This document shows positions 1 through 10,137 of a stretch of 64,000 nucleotides of DNA, in pieces (position 1 is the stretch's first letter; every line of letters starts with the position of its first letter). Location: positions 1 to 64,000 of the forward strand of contig JAJJLU010003495.1 in NCBI GenBank assembly GCA_023807065.1, written 5' to 3'. The position numbers and the translations under genes are program-made. The notes beneath the pieces were generated by a model. It was not told where the DNA came from, made no database searches, and worked only from the letters and a program-made list of their open reading frames with translations. This DNA is from Isotricha intestinalis (lineage: Eukaryota; Ciliophora; Litostomatea; Vestibuliferida; Isotrichidae).

Positions 1-898
1 TTTTTGAAAATTAAATATTTTTTTTTGATGAAATAATTAATAAAAACTATCTGAATATTAATATTTTCATTTTTTTTATATTTTGTTTTTGGAATTATTC
101 TATGAATCTTATTATTTTATTATAATTTTCTTAGTTTATTTGAATGCTATAAAATTTATATTTTATTTATTAAAAATTGTTAAAAAAATAGGTAATAATC
201 GAAGTATTTGGCTTAAAGGAAATTAATAATTTTAGTAATTATATTTTTTTAGTATCATATGGTTTATTTTTAGACAATTTATAGTATTATTTTCAATGAT
301 TTTTATTCTTCTTTTTTATGGTGTTTATAACATAATAATGAATTAGAAAAAGAATTTTTAATTTTTTTAAAAGATATACTATTATTTCTCTTTAATTAAA
401 AATTATTAAAGTAAATTAAGGTTTATAAATAATAATATTTTTATATTGTAAACATATATTACTTCGAAAAATAAAATTATAAATAACAATAATATTATTC
501 TTATATTTTTTGATAAAAATATTTTCGAACTTATCATCATTTAAAAAATATTAAAACCCTTTATTGATTAAAATTAATATATTTAATTAAAATATAAATA
601 AAAAAAAATTCATCTCAAAATAAGTACTTAAAAATATTTAAAAAAATAAGAATCAAAAATTATATTTCTGAAAATTAATATCAAAATTGAAAAACTCTAA
701 ATTTTCTCATTAATGTAATATATAATAATAATAATATTTCTTCCTTTTATAATTTATTTTTTATTTGGAATTTACATTATGATTATTTCATTATATTAAT
801 TCTTTGAATATTTATTTTTTTCTTTAAATTTATATATTATTTGACATTATTGATGAAATTTATTTTTTATTTTTATATTTTTTTTCTTTTTTGAAAAG
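1..898. other. AT-rich non-coding flank
   Basis: No gene, RNA or repeat array can be supported here. All frames are broken by frequent stops, there are no G+C-rich blocks that would suggest a tRNA or snRNA, and no telomere-like repeat is seen at the left edge. The last part must hold the promoter of the gene starting at 899. Confidence 0.6.
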
Positions 899-1198
899 AT
901 GGTTCAAGGAAAAGTTAAAAAAATTAGTAAAAATAATAATCAAAATTATTATGCTAAAAAAAGGAAAATAAGACATGAAAGAAAAAATCATCATTTTTCA
1001 AAACCTAAACCTCAGATTTTACCTCAGAAACAAGGAGAAATTAATGATCCTAATACTTTATCAAAGATTAAAAACATTCAATTCATGAAAAAAGTTCAAA
1101 AAAAAATAAAATCCCATCAAAAAAAAATATATAAATCAATTGAAGAAACAATAATAGAAAAAGCTAAAAAACATCAAGATATCTTAGAAATATTATAA
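899..1198 (+). CDS. Small lysine-rich protein, possibly UPF0390/L10K family
   Basis: A 99-residue, very basic protein. The start MVQGKVKK and the C-terminal helix (KKIYKSIEETIIEKAKKH) resemble the UPF0390 (Leydig-cell tumour 10-kDa homologue) family, which is about 100 residues long, begins M-A-Q-G and has a Lys-rich helix near the C-terminus. That family has no established biochemical role; its composition suggests nuclear or nucleolar location. There is no signal peptide or membrane segment. The gene stands alone, followed after about 430 bp by another plus-strand gene. The family link is tentative because the protein is short and low in complexity; the ORF itself looks real. Confidence 0.5.
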   Translation: MVQGKVKKISKNNNQNYYAKKRKIRHERKNHHFSKPKPQILPQKQGEINDPNTLSKIKNIQFMKKVQKKIKSHQKKIYKSIEETIIEKAKKHQDILEIL

Positions 1199-1634
1199 AA
1201 AAATATAAAAATAAAAAAATTTATATAAAAGAAGTTTAATAAAATATTTTAAAAAACTATATATAATAATAATATTAATATATATATATCATATATGAAA
1301 AAAAGAAAATAAAAATATTAAATGAATAAAGATTTATTTTTAAAATAAGAAAATAAATCCTTCTGAATAATATAATTAATTATTTAAAAGACAATAATAT
1401 TAAAATTAATATTAAAAAAATTAATTCTGATATAAATAATAATTGAATATAACTCAAATTTATTATAAGGGAAGTAATATTAAATAAAAATATAAAAACA
1501 ATATAAAAGTAAAAAAACAATGTTATGCAAATAAATATTAAAGAGAATAGAATTTATTATAAGACAAAAATTAATAAAAATAATAAAAACATAAATTAAA
1601 AAAATAAAGTAAAAACCCTTAATATTATAAAAAA

Positions 1635-2021
1635 ATGGGAGGAATAAATACAAAAGAAGAAATAATAGCAAGATTAGATGAATTAGATAAAAAAGAATTA
1701 GCTTTAAATCTTCAATTAAGAGATCTTCAAAAACAATTAAATGATATTGTTCCAGATGATGAAAAAGTAAAAATAAATGAAAATTTAGGAAGAGAAGATA
1801 TGAATGATGTACCTGAGAGAACTCCTCAAAAAAAAAGAAGTCAAAATTTAAGAAGTAATAATAGAAGTAATACTAATCAAAAAAGACAAAATAAAAAAAG
1901 ATTTGAAAGTGATGAAGATGATGAGGAAAATAGTGATGATGATGATGATGATGATGAAAATAGTGATGAAGAAGAAGAAGAAGAAGAAGATAATAGGAAA
2001 AGAAGAAGAAGAAGAAAATAA
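1635..2021 (+). CDS. Short coiled-coil protein with acidic/basic tail
   Basis: A 128-residue protein that I cannot assign to a family. Residues about 6-40 form a heptad-like helix (coiled coil). A basic Arg/Asn/Lys linker follows (about 60-90), then a long Asp/Glu run (about 91-118) made of GAT and GAA triplet repeats, and finally an Arg-rich end. The acidic run next to basic clusters is typical of nuclear or nucleolar proteins. The start MGGINTK also fits an N-myristoylation consensus (Gly2, Thr6, Lys7), though that is weak evidence. The ATG has an A-run in front of it, as do most plus-strand genes in the window. Confidence 0.5.
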   Translation: MGGINTKEEIIARLDELDKKELALNLQLRDLQKQLNDIVPDDEKVKINENLGREDMNDVPERTPQKKRSQNLRSNNRSNTNQKRQNKKRFESDEDDEENSDDDDDDDENSDEEEEEEEDNRKRRRRRK

Positions 2022-2309
2022 AAATTTTTATTTTCGTTATTTTGTTATATTTTTATACATATTATTATTATTCTTTTTTTTAGATTGAACATAATATTTT
2101 TATTGTTAGGATTTGATAAATTTTAGTTATTATTATAAGTTGCTTTTTGATATTATTCCTTTTAAATATATATTAAAATAAATTTCCAAAAAATAATTAT
2201 TAAATATTTATATTCATTTCTTATAAAAAAATTAAAATATGTAAATATTATATTTTATTTTTTATTAATATATTTATATTTAATATTTTTAAATTTGAAA
2301 TCAAGGAAT

Positions 2310-4502
2310 TTAATTCATATTATTACTTTGTGAATTTAAACTATTTATACTATTAGTAAATTTTCTTTCATCATTTTTTAACTTTCTTTTAAAATAATTA
2401 GTAGTTTCATTTTTAAATTCTTGTAATTTTTTTTCTTTTTCAACTAATTTATCATATAGCTTTTCTCCAATTTTATTAATTTCTTCATATTTTTCATTTC
2501 TTTTAACAGAAGAAGATTTATTATCATTTTGAGAAGAAAGAAGAGATTTACTTACTCTATAAGAATCAATAAAACTATTACTTTGATTTAAATTATTATT
2601 ATTATTAGAAGTTAAATTTAATTGAATTAATTTATCTTTTATTTCTTCCATATTATTTTTCATTGTTTTTTCAATACTTTTAATTGAAGGAATTAATAAA
2701 TTATCATTTATTTGACTTTGAATATTATTTGCTAAAATATTTAATCTTTCATCTATTTTTTTATTTAATCTAAATTCTAAAGAATTTAAATCTGTGTCTA
2801 TTGATATATTATTATAATTGATATTATTATTTGGATAATATTCATGAGTTATTTTATTTGTTGCTTGAGAATATTGATTATTATTTAATTGATAATTAAA
2901 TTCAGATAATTTTATATTTATTAATTTTTCACATTCTTTAAGTATAATTTTAATTAATTGCTTATTATTATTTATTTGATTATTTTCATTTGATTCTTTC
3001 ATTGTAATTAAAGTTTGAATATTATCTGAAAGTTTATTAAATTGAGTTTTCATTTCTGATAATTCGTTTTCAAATTTATTCATTTTATTTTCTAATATTT
3101 TAATTTTATCTTCATTTATAATAATTTTATTAGAATTTATACTATTTATATTTTCATTATTTGAATTTTTAGAACTTATTAATTCTTCTTTTCTTAAAGA
3201 AGGAGTAAATTGACTATTATTTTCATTAATAAAATTACTATTATTTTGATTAATAAATTGATTATTTGATTGAGATAAAATTTTATTAGAATCTTTTGGT
3301 AAAAAACTAAAACTTTTAGAATGAGATAAATTTTTATTTATATCATAATTAGGTTCTAATACTTTTAATCTATTTTCCATTTCTTTTAATTGATTTTCTA
3401 ATCTTTTATATTCATTATTTTCATTGTTACTACTAATGTAAATTACTTTATTATCATTTTTACTTTTAGGATTAATATAATTATTTTCATTTTCAGGAGA
3501 TTTAAATAATTTTTTAGAAGATTTTGGAATAGGAGTTAAATTTCTTTTATTATAATTTGTTGAATAAGCACTATTTGAATTTGAAATATAATTATTTGTT
3601 TTAAAAGGATCTTCACTTTCTGTTTGATTTCCACTCATTATATTAGATGAATAATATATTTTATTTGATGTTTGTCTTTTTGAATTTTCATTAGATAAAT
3701 AATCATTTAAATTTACATTTGGATAATTATCTTCTTCTTCTTCTTCTTCATTCTCATTTTCTGGTGTTATATATTTATTTATTTCATCTTCTTTTTCATT
3801 TAATGTTTCTTTTTCACTTATATTATTTAGGATTTTTTCTTTTAATATTTTTTCTATTTTTTTTAATTTTTTTTCTTTTATTTCTTCATTTAATAAATTT
3901 GAGTTTTTTTTAATATTTTTTTTTATATTCTCTTTATCACTTAAATTATAATTTTTAATATATTTTTTTTCATCTTCTTCATTTTCACTTTCTTCTAAAT
4001 TATTTTCAATATCATTTAAAGAATAATTAGATTTAATTTCAATAGTATCATCAAATAAAAAAACTTGATTAATATAAGTTCTATTTCCACCGAAAGTTTC
4101 TTTAATAATTAATTTAAGATATTTAATTTTCTTTATATTTCTTTTATTAATAATATTATCAATTGGAAAAAATTGAGGTGAAGGTAACATATTTAATTCA
4201 AATTCTCCTATATTATAATATTTATTATTATTTTCAGAAAAAGAAATTTGAATTATTTTTGGATTTGTTGTGTAAGAATGCCAACAATAAAGTCCAAAAT
4301 ATTTGAAATAATTATTTGGTAATTTTATCATTCTTGTTAAATTGAATATTATAGTTTGAGGAACATTTTTTTCAGAAAGCCAAATATTCTTTTGATTATT
4401 AGATAATATATTTTTTGAATTACAACCTTTTGATTGACTTGAACAAAATGATATTGTAACATTATTTTTTTCTGAAAGGTAATTATAAGCATTTTCAAAC
4501 AT
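2310..4502 (-). CDS. Coiled-coil protein with N-terminal discoidin-like domain
   Basis: A 730-residue protein. Residues about 1-155 read as a galactose-binding-like (F5/8 type C, APC10-like) beta-sandwich: alternating hydrophobic strands, a central Gly-Leu-Tyr-Cys-Trp-His segment, and a closing LKLIIKETFGGNRTYINQVFLFDD-type strand pair typical of the end of this fold. The rest is charged and Asn-rich with acidic stretches (about 160-290) and several coiled-coil segments (about 360-400, 470-520, 590-640, 690-720). Such an N-terminal domain with coiled coils occurs in centrosomal or ciliary proteins, but I cannot name an orthologue. It is probably a cytoskeletal scaffold (inference). No membrane segment. 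Confidence 0.6.
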   Translation of the reverse strand: MFENAYNYLSEKNNVTISFCSSQSKGCNSKNILSNNQKNIWLSEKNVPQTIIFNLTRMIKLPNNYFKYFGLYCWHSYTTNPKIIQISFSENNNKYYNIGEFELNMLPSPQFFPIDNIINKRNIKKIKYLKLIIKETFGGNRTYINQVFLFDDTIEIKSNYSLNDIENNLEESENEEDEKKYIKNYNLSDKENIKKNIKKNSNLLNEEIKEKKLKKIEKILKEKILNNISEKETLNEKEDEINKYITPENENEEEEEEDNYPNVNLNDYLSNENSKRQTSNKIYYSSNIMSGNQTESEDPFKTNNYISNSNSAYSTNYNKRNLTPIPKSSKKLFKSPENENNYINPKSKNDNKVIYISSNNENNEYKRLENQLKEMENRLKVLEPNYDINKNLSHSKSFSFLPKDSNKILSQSNNQFINQNNSNFINENNSQFTPSLRKEELISSKNSNNENINSINSNKIIINEDKIKILENKMNKFENELSEMKTQFNKLSDNIQTLITMKESNENNQINNNKQLIKIILKECEKLINIKLSEFNYQLNNNQYSQATNKITHEYYPNNNINYNNISIDTDLNSLEFRLNKKIDERLNILANNIQSQINDNLLIPSIKSIEKTMKNNMEEIKDKLIQLNLTSNNNNNLNQSNSFIDSYRVSKSLLSSQNDNKSSSVKRNEKYEEINKIGEKLYDKLVEKEKKLQEFKNETTNYFKRKLKNDERKFTNSINSLNSQSNNMN

Positions 4503-4650
4503 TTATTTTAAAATTAAAATTTAATTATTAATTACAATTTCATATAAATGATTATTTTTTAAATATTTAGAAAAAATGATAAATTTGAAATTGAATAATA
4601 ATTAAATAATTAAATCTTATTAAAATCTTTTTATTTAATTAATTTTTAAT

Positions 4651-6213
4651 TTATTTTTTAAGCATTGCAGGTTCTACTGGTGACTTATTTAAATTTTCTT
4701 GTAATTTTTCAGATAATCTTTTTAAACAATTTTGAGCTTTTTGTTTTAAAATTTCTTTGGTTTCTTTTTTATTAAAACATTCATTGATTTTTGTATTTAA
4801 ATATGTTTTAAATTCATTGTTCAATATTTTAACTATTAAATCATAAAATTGTTTTATTATATGTGTTTTAATTTCATTATAATAATCATTAATTTCTTGA
4901 GCCCAAAAATTTTTCCATTCTAATTCTGATTTTTTCTTTTTTAATTTACATTTTGATTTCTTTTCTATATCCAATTCAATTTCTTTTGATTTTTCTAATA
5001 AAAATTCATTGTTTTTCTCAATAAAATATAAATCAAATAATTTTTGAAAATCATTTTTTAAACTTTCAAATAAAACCTTTCTATTTTCAGAATTTTTATC
5101 ATAAATATCATAATATTCAAATTCTGAATAAGAAATAAGTAATAACTTCATATTTCCTATAATTATATTTAAACTTTCAATTAATTCTTCAAAGTTAGAA
5201 GGATAATGATATCTTTTGATATATACTTTTTTTTCAAATTGTTCTATAAATCCTTTTTTGATATTTTCTTTAATAAAAATATAATATTCAGAATCAATAG
5301 CATTTTCAGTTTTTTCAATAGATTTATTCATAAGTTGATCAATACCATAAGGTTCAATAAAATCATCTTCATCTTTTACAGCTAAAATTGGTATTACATC
5401 TATTTCTTCATTTAAAAGTTTTTTTTGAATATAATCTTTCATTGTTTCTGTTCTTTTTATCTTAGAAGCTTGAGTATAAACAATAATAATTGGAAGTTTA
5501 TTTTCTTCATAAATATTAATTAATTCTTTCATATAATTTTCTTCTTCATCTTGAAATCTAGATCCAGTTGTACAATACCAAATAATATGAATAAATTCAT
5601 CAATATCTTTTGTTTTACTATTAATAAAATTTTTAATATTTTGTTTAGACTCTTCAATACTTATTTTAAAATCTATTCCTCTAGTATCATATAATCTTAA
5701 ATATTTAAATTCATTTGAAGTATAACTTTTTGTTTCTTCAGTTACACAATTACCTAATCCAACTTCAGCTGAATTTTCTTTATTTAATTTTAATATTGAA
5801 TTTATTAATGTACTTTTTCCTACGCCAGTTGGACCTATTATTAAAATATTCAAATGATTTATTTTTTCGGAAATGTTATTATGAAATTCATTCAATTTTT
5901 CCTTTATTGTCTTATATATTTTTTCTTCTTGTTTTTCATTCTCTTCTGAAAATACTTTTAAAATACTATTTTTATCTATATTTTCTATAAACTCTTTTAC
6001 AAATGATGTAATTAATTCTATTTCTTTTTCTTTGTTATTTTTTAATAATGTGTCTTTTAATGATTTTATTTCACTTTCAATCATTGAATTCATATCTTTT
6101 TGTGTTTTTTTTTTTTTATAATCCTCAATTGTTTCTTTCATTTTTAACATTTCTCTCTTTAATTCATTTATTTTCTCTTCATATTCTTTATTGTAACTTT
6201 GTCCTCCTCCCAT
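4651..6213 (-). CDS. P-loop GTPase with myristoylation-type N-terminus
   Basis: A 520-residue protein. Residues 7-115 form a charged coiled coil. A G domain follows: P-loop GPTGVGKS at 127-134, a switch-I Thr region near 159-165, and G3 DTRG at 176-179. The usual NKxD is replaced by a TQAS-type motif about 70 residues later. Residues about 330-510 are helical and charged. The P-loop and DTRG place it near AIG1/septin/MMR_HSR1-type GTPases, which often act at membranes; the exact family is unclear. The start MGGGQSY fits the N-myristoylation consensus (Gly2, Ser6), so membrane anchoring is plausible. The non-canonical G4 means guanine specificity should not be assumed. Confidence 0.75.
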   Translation of the reverse strand: MGGGQSYNKEYEEKINELKREMLKMKETIEDYKKKKTQKDMNSMIESEIKSLKDTLLKNNKEKEIELITSFVKEFIENIDKNSILKVFSEENEKQEEKIYKTIKEKLNEFHNNISEKINHLNILIIGPTGVGKSTLINSILKLNKENSAEVGLGNCVTEETKSYTSNEFKYLRLYDTRGIDFKISIEESKQNIKNFINSKTKDIDEFIHIIWYCTTGSRFQDEEENYMKELINIYEENKLPIIIVYTQASKIKRTETMKDYIQKKLLNEEIDVIPILAVKDEDDFIEPYGIDQLMNKSIEKTENAIDSEYYIFIKENIKKGFIEQFEKKVYIKRYHYPSNFEELIESLNIIIGNMKLLLISYSEFEYYDIYDKNSENRKVLFESLKNDFQKLFDLYFIEKNNEFLLEKSKEIELDIEKKSKCKLKKKKSELEWKNFWAQEINDYYNEIKTHIIKQFYDLIVKILNNEFKTYLNTKINECFNKKETKEILKQKAQNCLKRLSEKLQENLNKSPVEPAMLKK

Positions 6214-6606
6214 GATAATAGAAAAGAAAATTAGTTTATATTCCTTTTTTCTTAAAAATTATTTCTATTTTTTTCCTATTGGATTTTTTTCATTTTTACA
6301 TACAATAAGGAATAAATATATTTAATTATTTTATTGTTGTTTAAAAATTGAAATAAATAAAAGTTTTTGAATTAAATCTAACATATGAATAAATAAAAAA
6401 AATAAAAAATAATATAACAAAATAAAATATAATTGCCTCTGAATAGTATTTAATTTTTAAAATAAGATAATACTAATTATATAATATTTTATATTGTTTT
6501 TAATTTTTTAAAATATATATACTATATATTTTTAATAATAAAAAATCATCAAAAGAAGATGATTAATAAAATATTTTACTAAATATTATTTTTATAAATT
6601 TACATT
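6214..6606. other. Intergenic spacer between two minus-strand genes
   Basis: About 390 bp of A/T runs with many stops in all frames. It must hold the promoter of the GTPase gene and the 3' end of the GRAM/VASt gene. No specific element can be recognised. Confidence 0.5.
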
Positions 6607-9600
6607 TTACATATTTGATTGTTTTTTATCTAAACTTTTATTATTTAATTGACTATTTTTAAAATTATAAATTTCAGATTTAATATTTTTCACTTCTTTA
6701 TTTATATCAATAACCTTATAAAATAATAATGAAAATCCAATAATAAGAAGTATTATTATTATTGCAATATCATATTTAAAAATTAAAAATAAAAATGAAA
6801 CAATTATAAAACTTCCTACTATTAATATAGTATCAAAATCAAAAGTATTTATATAAGCTTTTAATTTATTAATATATTCATCAACATTAATTATATCATT
6901 TTTATTAATTTTATTATTATTTATATTTTGAATGATATTATTTTCTTTAGAAATACTTTTTCTTCTATTAATTATACGTATTATTAAAGGCTTATCAGGA
7001 TTAAATAAATATTTGCAAATATCTTTCTTATTTTTATTTACTTTCTCCAAAATATCTTTTACTAAAGGTAAAAAAATATCTTTAATAAATTCATTATTAC
7101 CAGAAATTCCATCAGATTTAATTTTAGTCTTAAACCAAGTATCTTTAATAAATTTAATATTTAAATGTATTTTTAATTTAGTATGAAACATATAATGATT
7201 ATTATTTTCATTAATTTTAGAAGTATATATAAATCTTAAAGTAGAAACATAAGTATCAATTAACATAAATCCACTTAAATAAGAAGATATTTCAACAATA
7301 AAACAAAAAGGAGAAATTATAAATATATTTATTTCATCTTCAACTTCTAATTTAGAAGGTCCTCCAAATCTTTTTTTTAAAATAGGATGAATATATTTTA
7401 TTTTATATGTTATTTTTTTATTTACATTTTCACTTTTATTTTCATTTAAAAAATAATTTAAATCTTCCATTGAATTTGTTAAATAATATTTTGGTATATT
7501 TTCATAATTTCCTCTTTGAATTAATTCTAAATAATAATCTTGTTTTATTTCTGCTAATTTAACTAAATAAGTTTTATTTTCAAAGAAAGGAATATTTATA
7601 TTATGATTATATATTAAATTAAATATTATTGGAAGAGATATATCTCCACAATCTAAATTATATTCAAAATCTTCTATATTTTCTTTTTGGTTGTTTTTGA
7701 AAAATTCATTTAAATTATTCTTATTTATTTGTTTTATTTCTTTAATAAAATTTGGTAATTCTTTATTACTATCATCTTCTAATAATTTCTTTTGTAAATA
7801 TAATTGACTTTTTATATGATTAATTTTATTATTTATGATATCAAAATTTTTTTTATTTTCAAAAATCGGACTTTTAATTGTTTTTAATGAAATATTACTT
7901 TGATTATTTCTTAACTCAGGAATTTCATTAAAAAAAGTTTTAATTAATAGATCATAACAAGAATCAGAAAATAATAAAGAACCAAAAATAAAATTTTCTT
8001 TATGAGTTTTTAACTCAATAGAATTGTTTTTTTTATCAACAAATAAAACATCATTATTAGGAATAATAATTAAAGTTTTATAATTATTAGTTTTATTTAA
8101 TAAGGAATAAAAAACAACTTTTTTATTAGTTAAATATAAAGTTCCTTGTAATAAAGTTTTTTCTTTTAAAGTACAAGAAAAATTATCTAAAACTTTTTCG
8201 TCTGATTCAATAATAAAAATATCTTGATATAATTTTCCTTTTTCTTTTAACAGTAAAATATTTTTATAATTAATTTCTTTATTATTTGAAATTAATAAAT
8301 CAATGTCTTCTTTTAATTTTATTAATTCTGATTGAGGAATAATATTTGAAATATTTAAATAATTATTTATTATTGTTTCTTCGGTATTAAATAAATAAAT
8401 ATTTTCTAAATCATTTATTTTTTTTTCTTCTGAGTTTAAAAAATTATTTGAAAACTCAATTGAATATTTTTTTGAAAATAATTTTAATATTTCTATTATA
8501 TAATTTTTTATTATTCCTTTATCTTGAAATAAAGAATATTTAATATTATAATTTTCTTCAAAAAATTCATAATTTTTTTTTTCATATAATAAAAATTCAT
8601 TAAATTTATTTTTTATATTTTCAATTTGATTTTTTTCTAAATTTAATGTTTTATTCATTAATTGCTTAATAACATTTTCATTATATTCTAAAATTAAAGG
8701 TTTGGATTTATTAAAACTTTCATATAATTTTTCTTGATATTTATCAATTTCACTTTTAATTGAAAGAAATTTTTTTTCAAATTCTGAAAATTTAGAAGGA
8801 TCTTTTTCTAAGTCTTCTTTTATTTTATTAAATTCATTATCTAATTTTTCTTTATCTAATATTATTTTAGAATATGATGATTTAAAATTAGAATATTCTT
8901 TATTAAATTTATTTAATTTAATAGAAAGTTTATCTTCATAATTTGATAAATTTTCATTGTAATTTGAAAGAGGAGAAATTAAATTGTTATTTATTTTTTT
9001 TATTTTTTCTTGATTTTTTTTTATATGTAATTCAAATAAATTCTTCATGAAATTAATTAATTGAAATAAAAAAGAATTTGAAATAGAAGATTGAATATTA
9101 AATAAATTAGAATTATTTTTTAATTCTTTATTAATATTTGAAGTATAATTTTCATAATTTTGAATATAAGTTTTAAAAGAATTTAAAGTAATTGATATTA
9201 TTTTTTTTTCATGAGAAACTTTATTTAATTGTTTTTGTGTTATTTCATTAAATTCTTTAGGAATTTCACTTGTAGTAAAATTATTTTTTGTCCAATCTTT
9301 TTCAATATTAATTTCTTGGATATTTTCTTTTTGAGAAAATAAATTTAAAGATTCTATTAATTTAACTATAATATCATTTAATATTTCATTTATTTTATTA
9401 TGATAATTATTCATTGAATTATTAATTCTTTCATATAATATTTTTATATTTCCTATATATATATTTATTATATATATTAAAAATTCTTTCATTTCATTAT
9501 TAAAGTTTATTTCTAAGTTTTTACAATCAGAATACACTTTCATTCTTTCTTTTTTATTATCTTCATATAATTTATCATTTTCATATAATAAATTAACTAT

Positions 9601-10137
9601 TTTTTCTTTTAAACTATAATTATATATTTCTTTTTCATTTTTTTCAAAATTTATTTTTTCTTGATATGCAGTTTCTAATCTTTTTAATAATTTATTTTCT
9701 TGATTTTCGAAATTTTTATATTGAATTCTTTGATTAGATAAAACAATAGATTTTTCATTTAATAAGTTAATTTTCTTAATTATATTATCACAAGGTTCTA
9801 ATTGTTTAATTAAATCATCAAAAAAAAAATTTTTAAAGCTTTCATTATTTTTACTAATTATTAAAATAAAATTTTGAAAAAAAACTAAAATTAAATCTGA
9901 AATTACTGATTGAATATCATTTCTAAAAGAAATTAAATCTAAATTTGATTTATTTAAAGTATTTAATATTTCATCATAAAATGATTCATTTATTTTTAAT
10001 ATTGATTTACATAATTTATTTATTGAATCAAAAAAAGTTTGAATTTCATTTAAATAAATTATTAAATCTTTTATTTCTTCATTTTCTTTATTAAAATCTT
10101 TTGGAAAATTTGGTATTATTATTTCATAAGAAGTCAT
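6607..10137 (-). CDS. BAR-like/GRAM/VASt membrane-anchored lipid-transfer-type protein
   Basis: A 1176-residue protein. Residues about 1-540 are long amphipathic helices resembling a BAR/SNX-type helical bundle. Residues about 636-735 match a GRAM domain (a TLYLTNKKVVFYS-type core with flanking strands). Residues about 820-1030 look like a VASt (START-like) domain. Near the C-terminus, about 1102-1150, are two hydrophobic membrane segments and a short charged tail. BAR + GRAM + VASt + TM is the order seen in yeast Lam1/Lam3-type sterol transporters at ER-plasma-membrane contacts, so a contact-site sterol or lipid transfer role is a reasonable inference. Its ATG lies only 39 bp below the stop of the duplicated kinase fragment. 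The first 208 codons are repeated at 13943-14565. Confidence 0.72.
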   Translation of the reverse strand: MTSYEIIIPNFPKDFNKENEEIKDLIIYLNEIQTFFDSINKLCKSILKINESFYDEILNTLNKSNLDLISFRNDIQSVISDLILVFFQNFILIISKNNESFKNFFFDDLIKQLEPCDNIIKKINLLNEKSIVLSNQRIQYKNFENQENKLLKRLETAYQEKINFEKNEKEIYNYSLKEKIVNLLYENDKLYEDNKKERMKVYSDCKNLEINFNNEMKEFLIYIINIYIGNIKILYERINNSMNNYHNKINEILNDIIVKLIESLNLFSQKENIQEINIEKDWTKNNFTTSEIPKEFNEITQKQLNKVSHEKKIISITLNSFKTYIQNYENYTSNINKELKNNSNLFNIQSSISNSFLFQLINFMKNLFELHIKKNQEKIKKINNNLISPLSNYNENLSNYEDKLSIKLNKFNKEYSNFKSSYSKIILDKEKLDNEFNKIKEDLEKDPSKFSEFEKKFLSIKSEIDKYQEKLYESFNKSKPLILEYNENVIKQLMNKTLNLEKNQIENIKNKFNEFLLYEKKNYEFFEENYNIKYSLFQDKGIIKNYIIEILKLFSKKYSIEFSNNFLNSEEKKINDLENIYLFNTEETIINNYLNISNIIPQSELIKLKEDIDLLISNNKEINYKNILLLKEKGKLYQDIFIIESDEKVLDNFSCTLKEKTLLQGTLYLTNKKVVFYSLLNKTNNYKTLIIIPNNDVLFVDKKNNSIELKTHKENFIFGSLLFSDSCYDLLIKTFFNEIPELRNNQSNISLKTIKSPIFENKKNFDIINNKINHIKSQLYLQKKLLEDDSNKELPNFIKEIKQINKNNLNEFFKNNQKENIEDFEYNLDCGDISLPIIFNLIYNHNINIPFFENKTYLVKLAEIKQDYYLELIQRGNYENIPKYYLTNSMEDLNYFLNENKSENVNKKITYKIKYIHPILKKRFGGPSKLEVEDEINIFIISPFCFIVEISSYLSGFMLIDTYVSTLRFIYTSKINENNNHYMFHTKLKIHLNIKFIKDTWFKTKIKSDGISGNNEFIKDIFLPLVKDILEKVNKNKKDICKYLFNPDKPLIIRIINRRKSISKENNIIQNINNNKINKNDIINVDEYINKLKAYINTFDFDTILIVGSFIIVSFLFLIFKYDIAIIIILLIIGFSLLFYKVIDINKEVKNIKSEIYNFKNSQLNNKSLDKKQSNM

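Noticed and set aside
1903..2088. A Met/Lys/Ile-rich second frame overlapping the acidic tail gene
   Set aside because: It is an out-of-frame reading of GAT and GAA triplet repeats.
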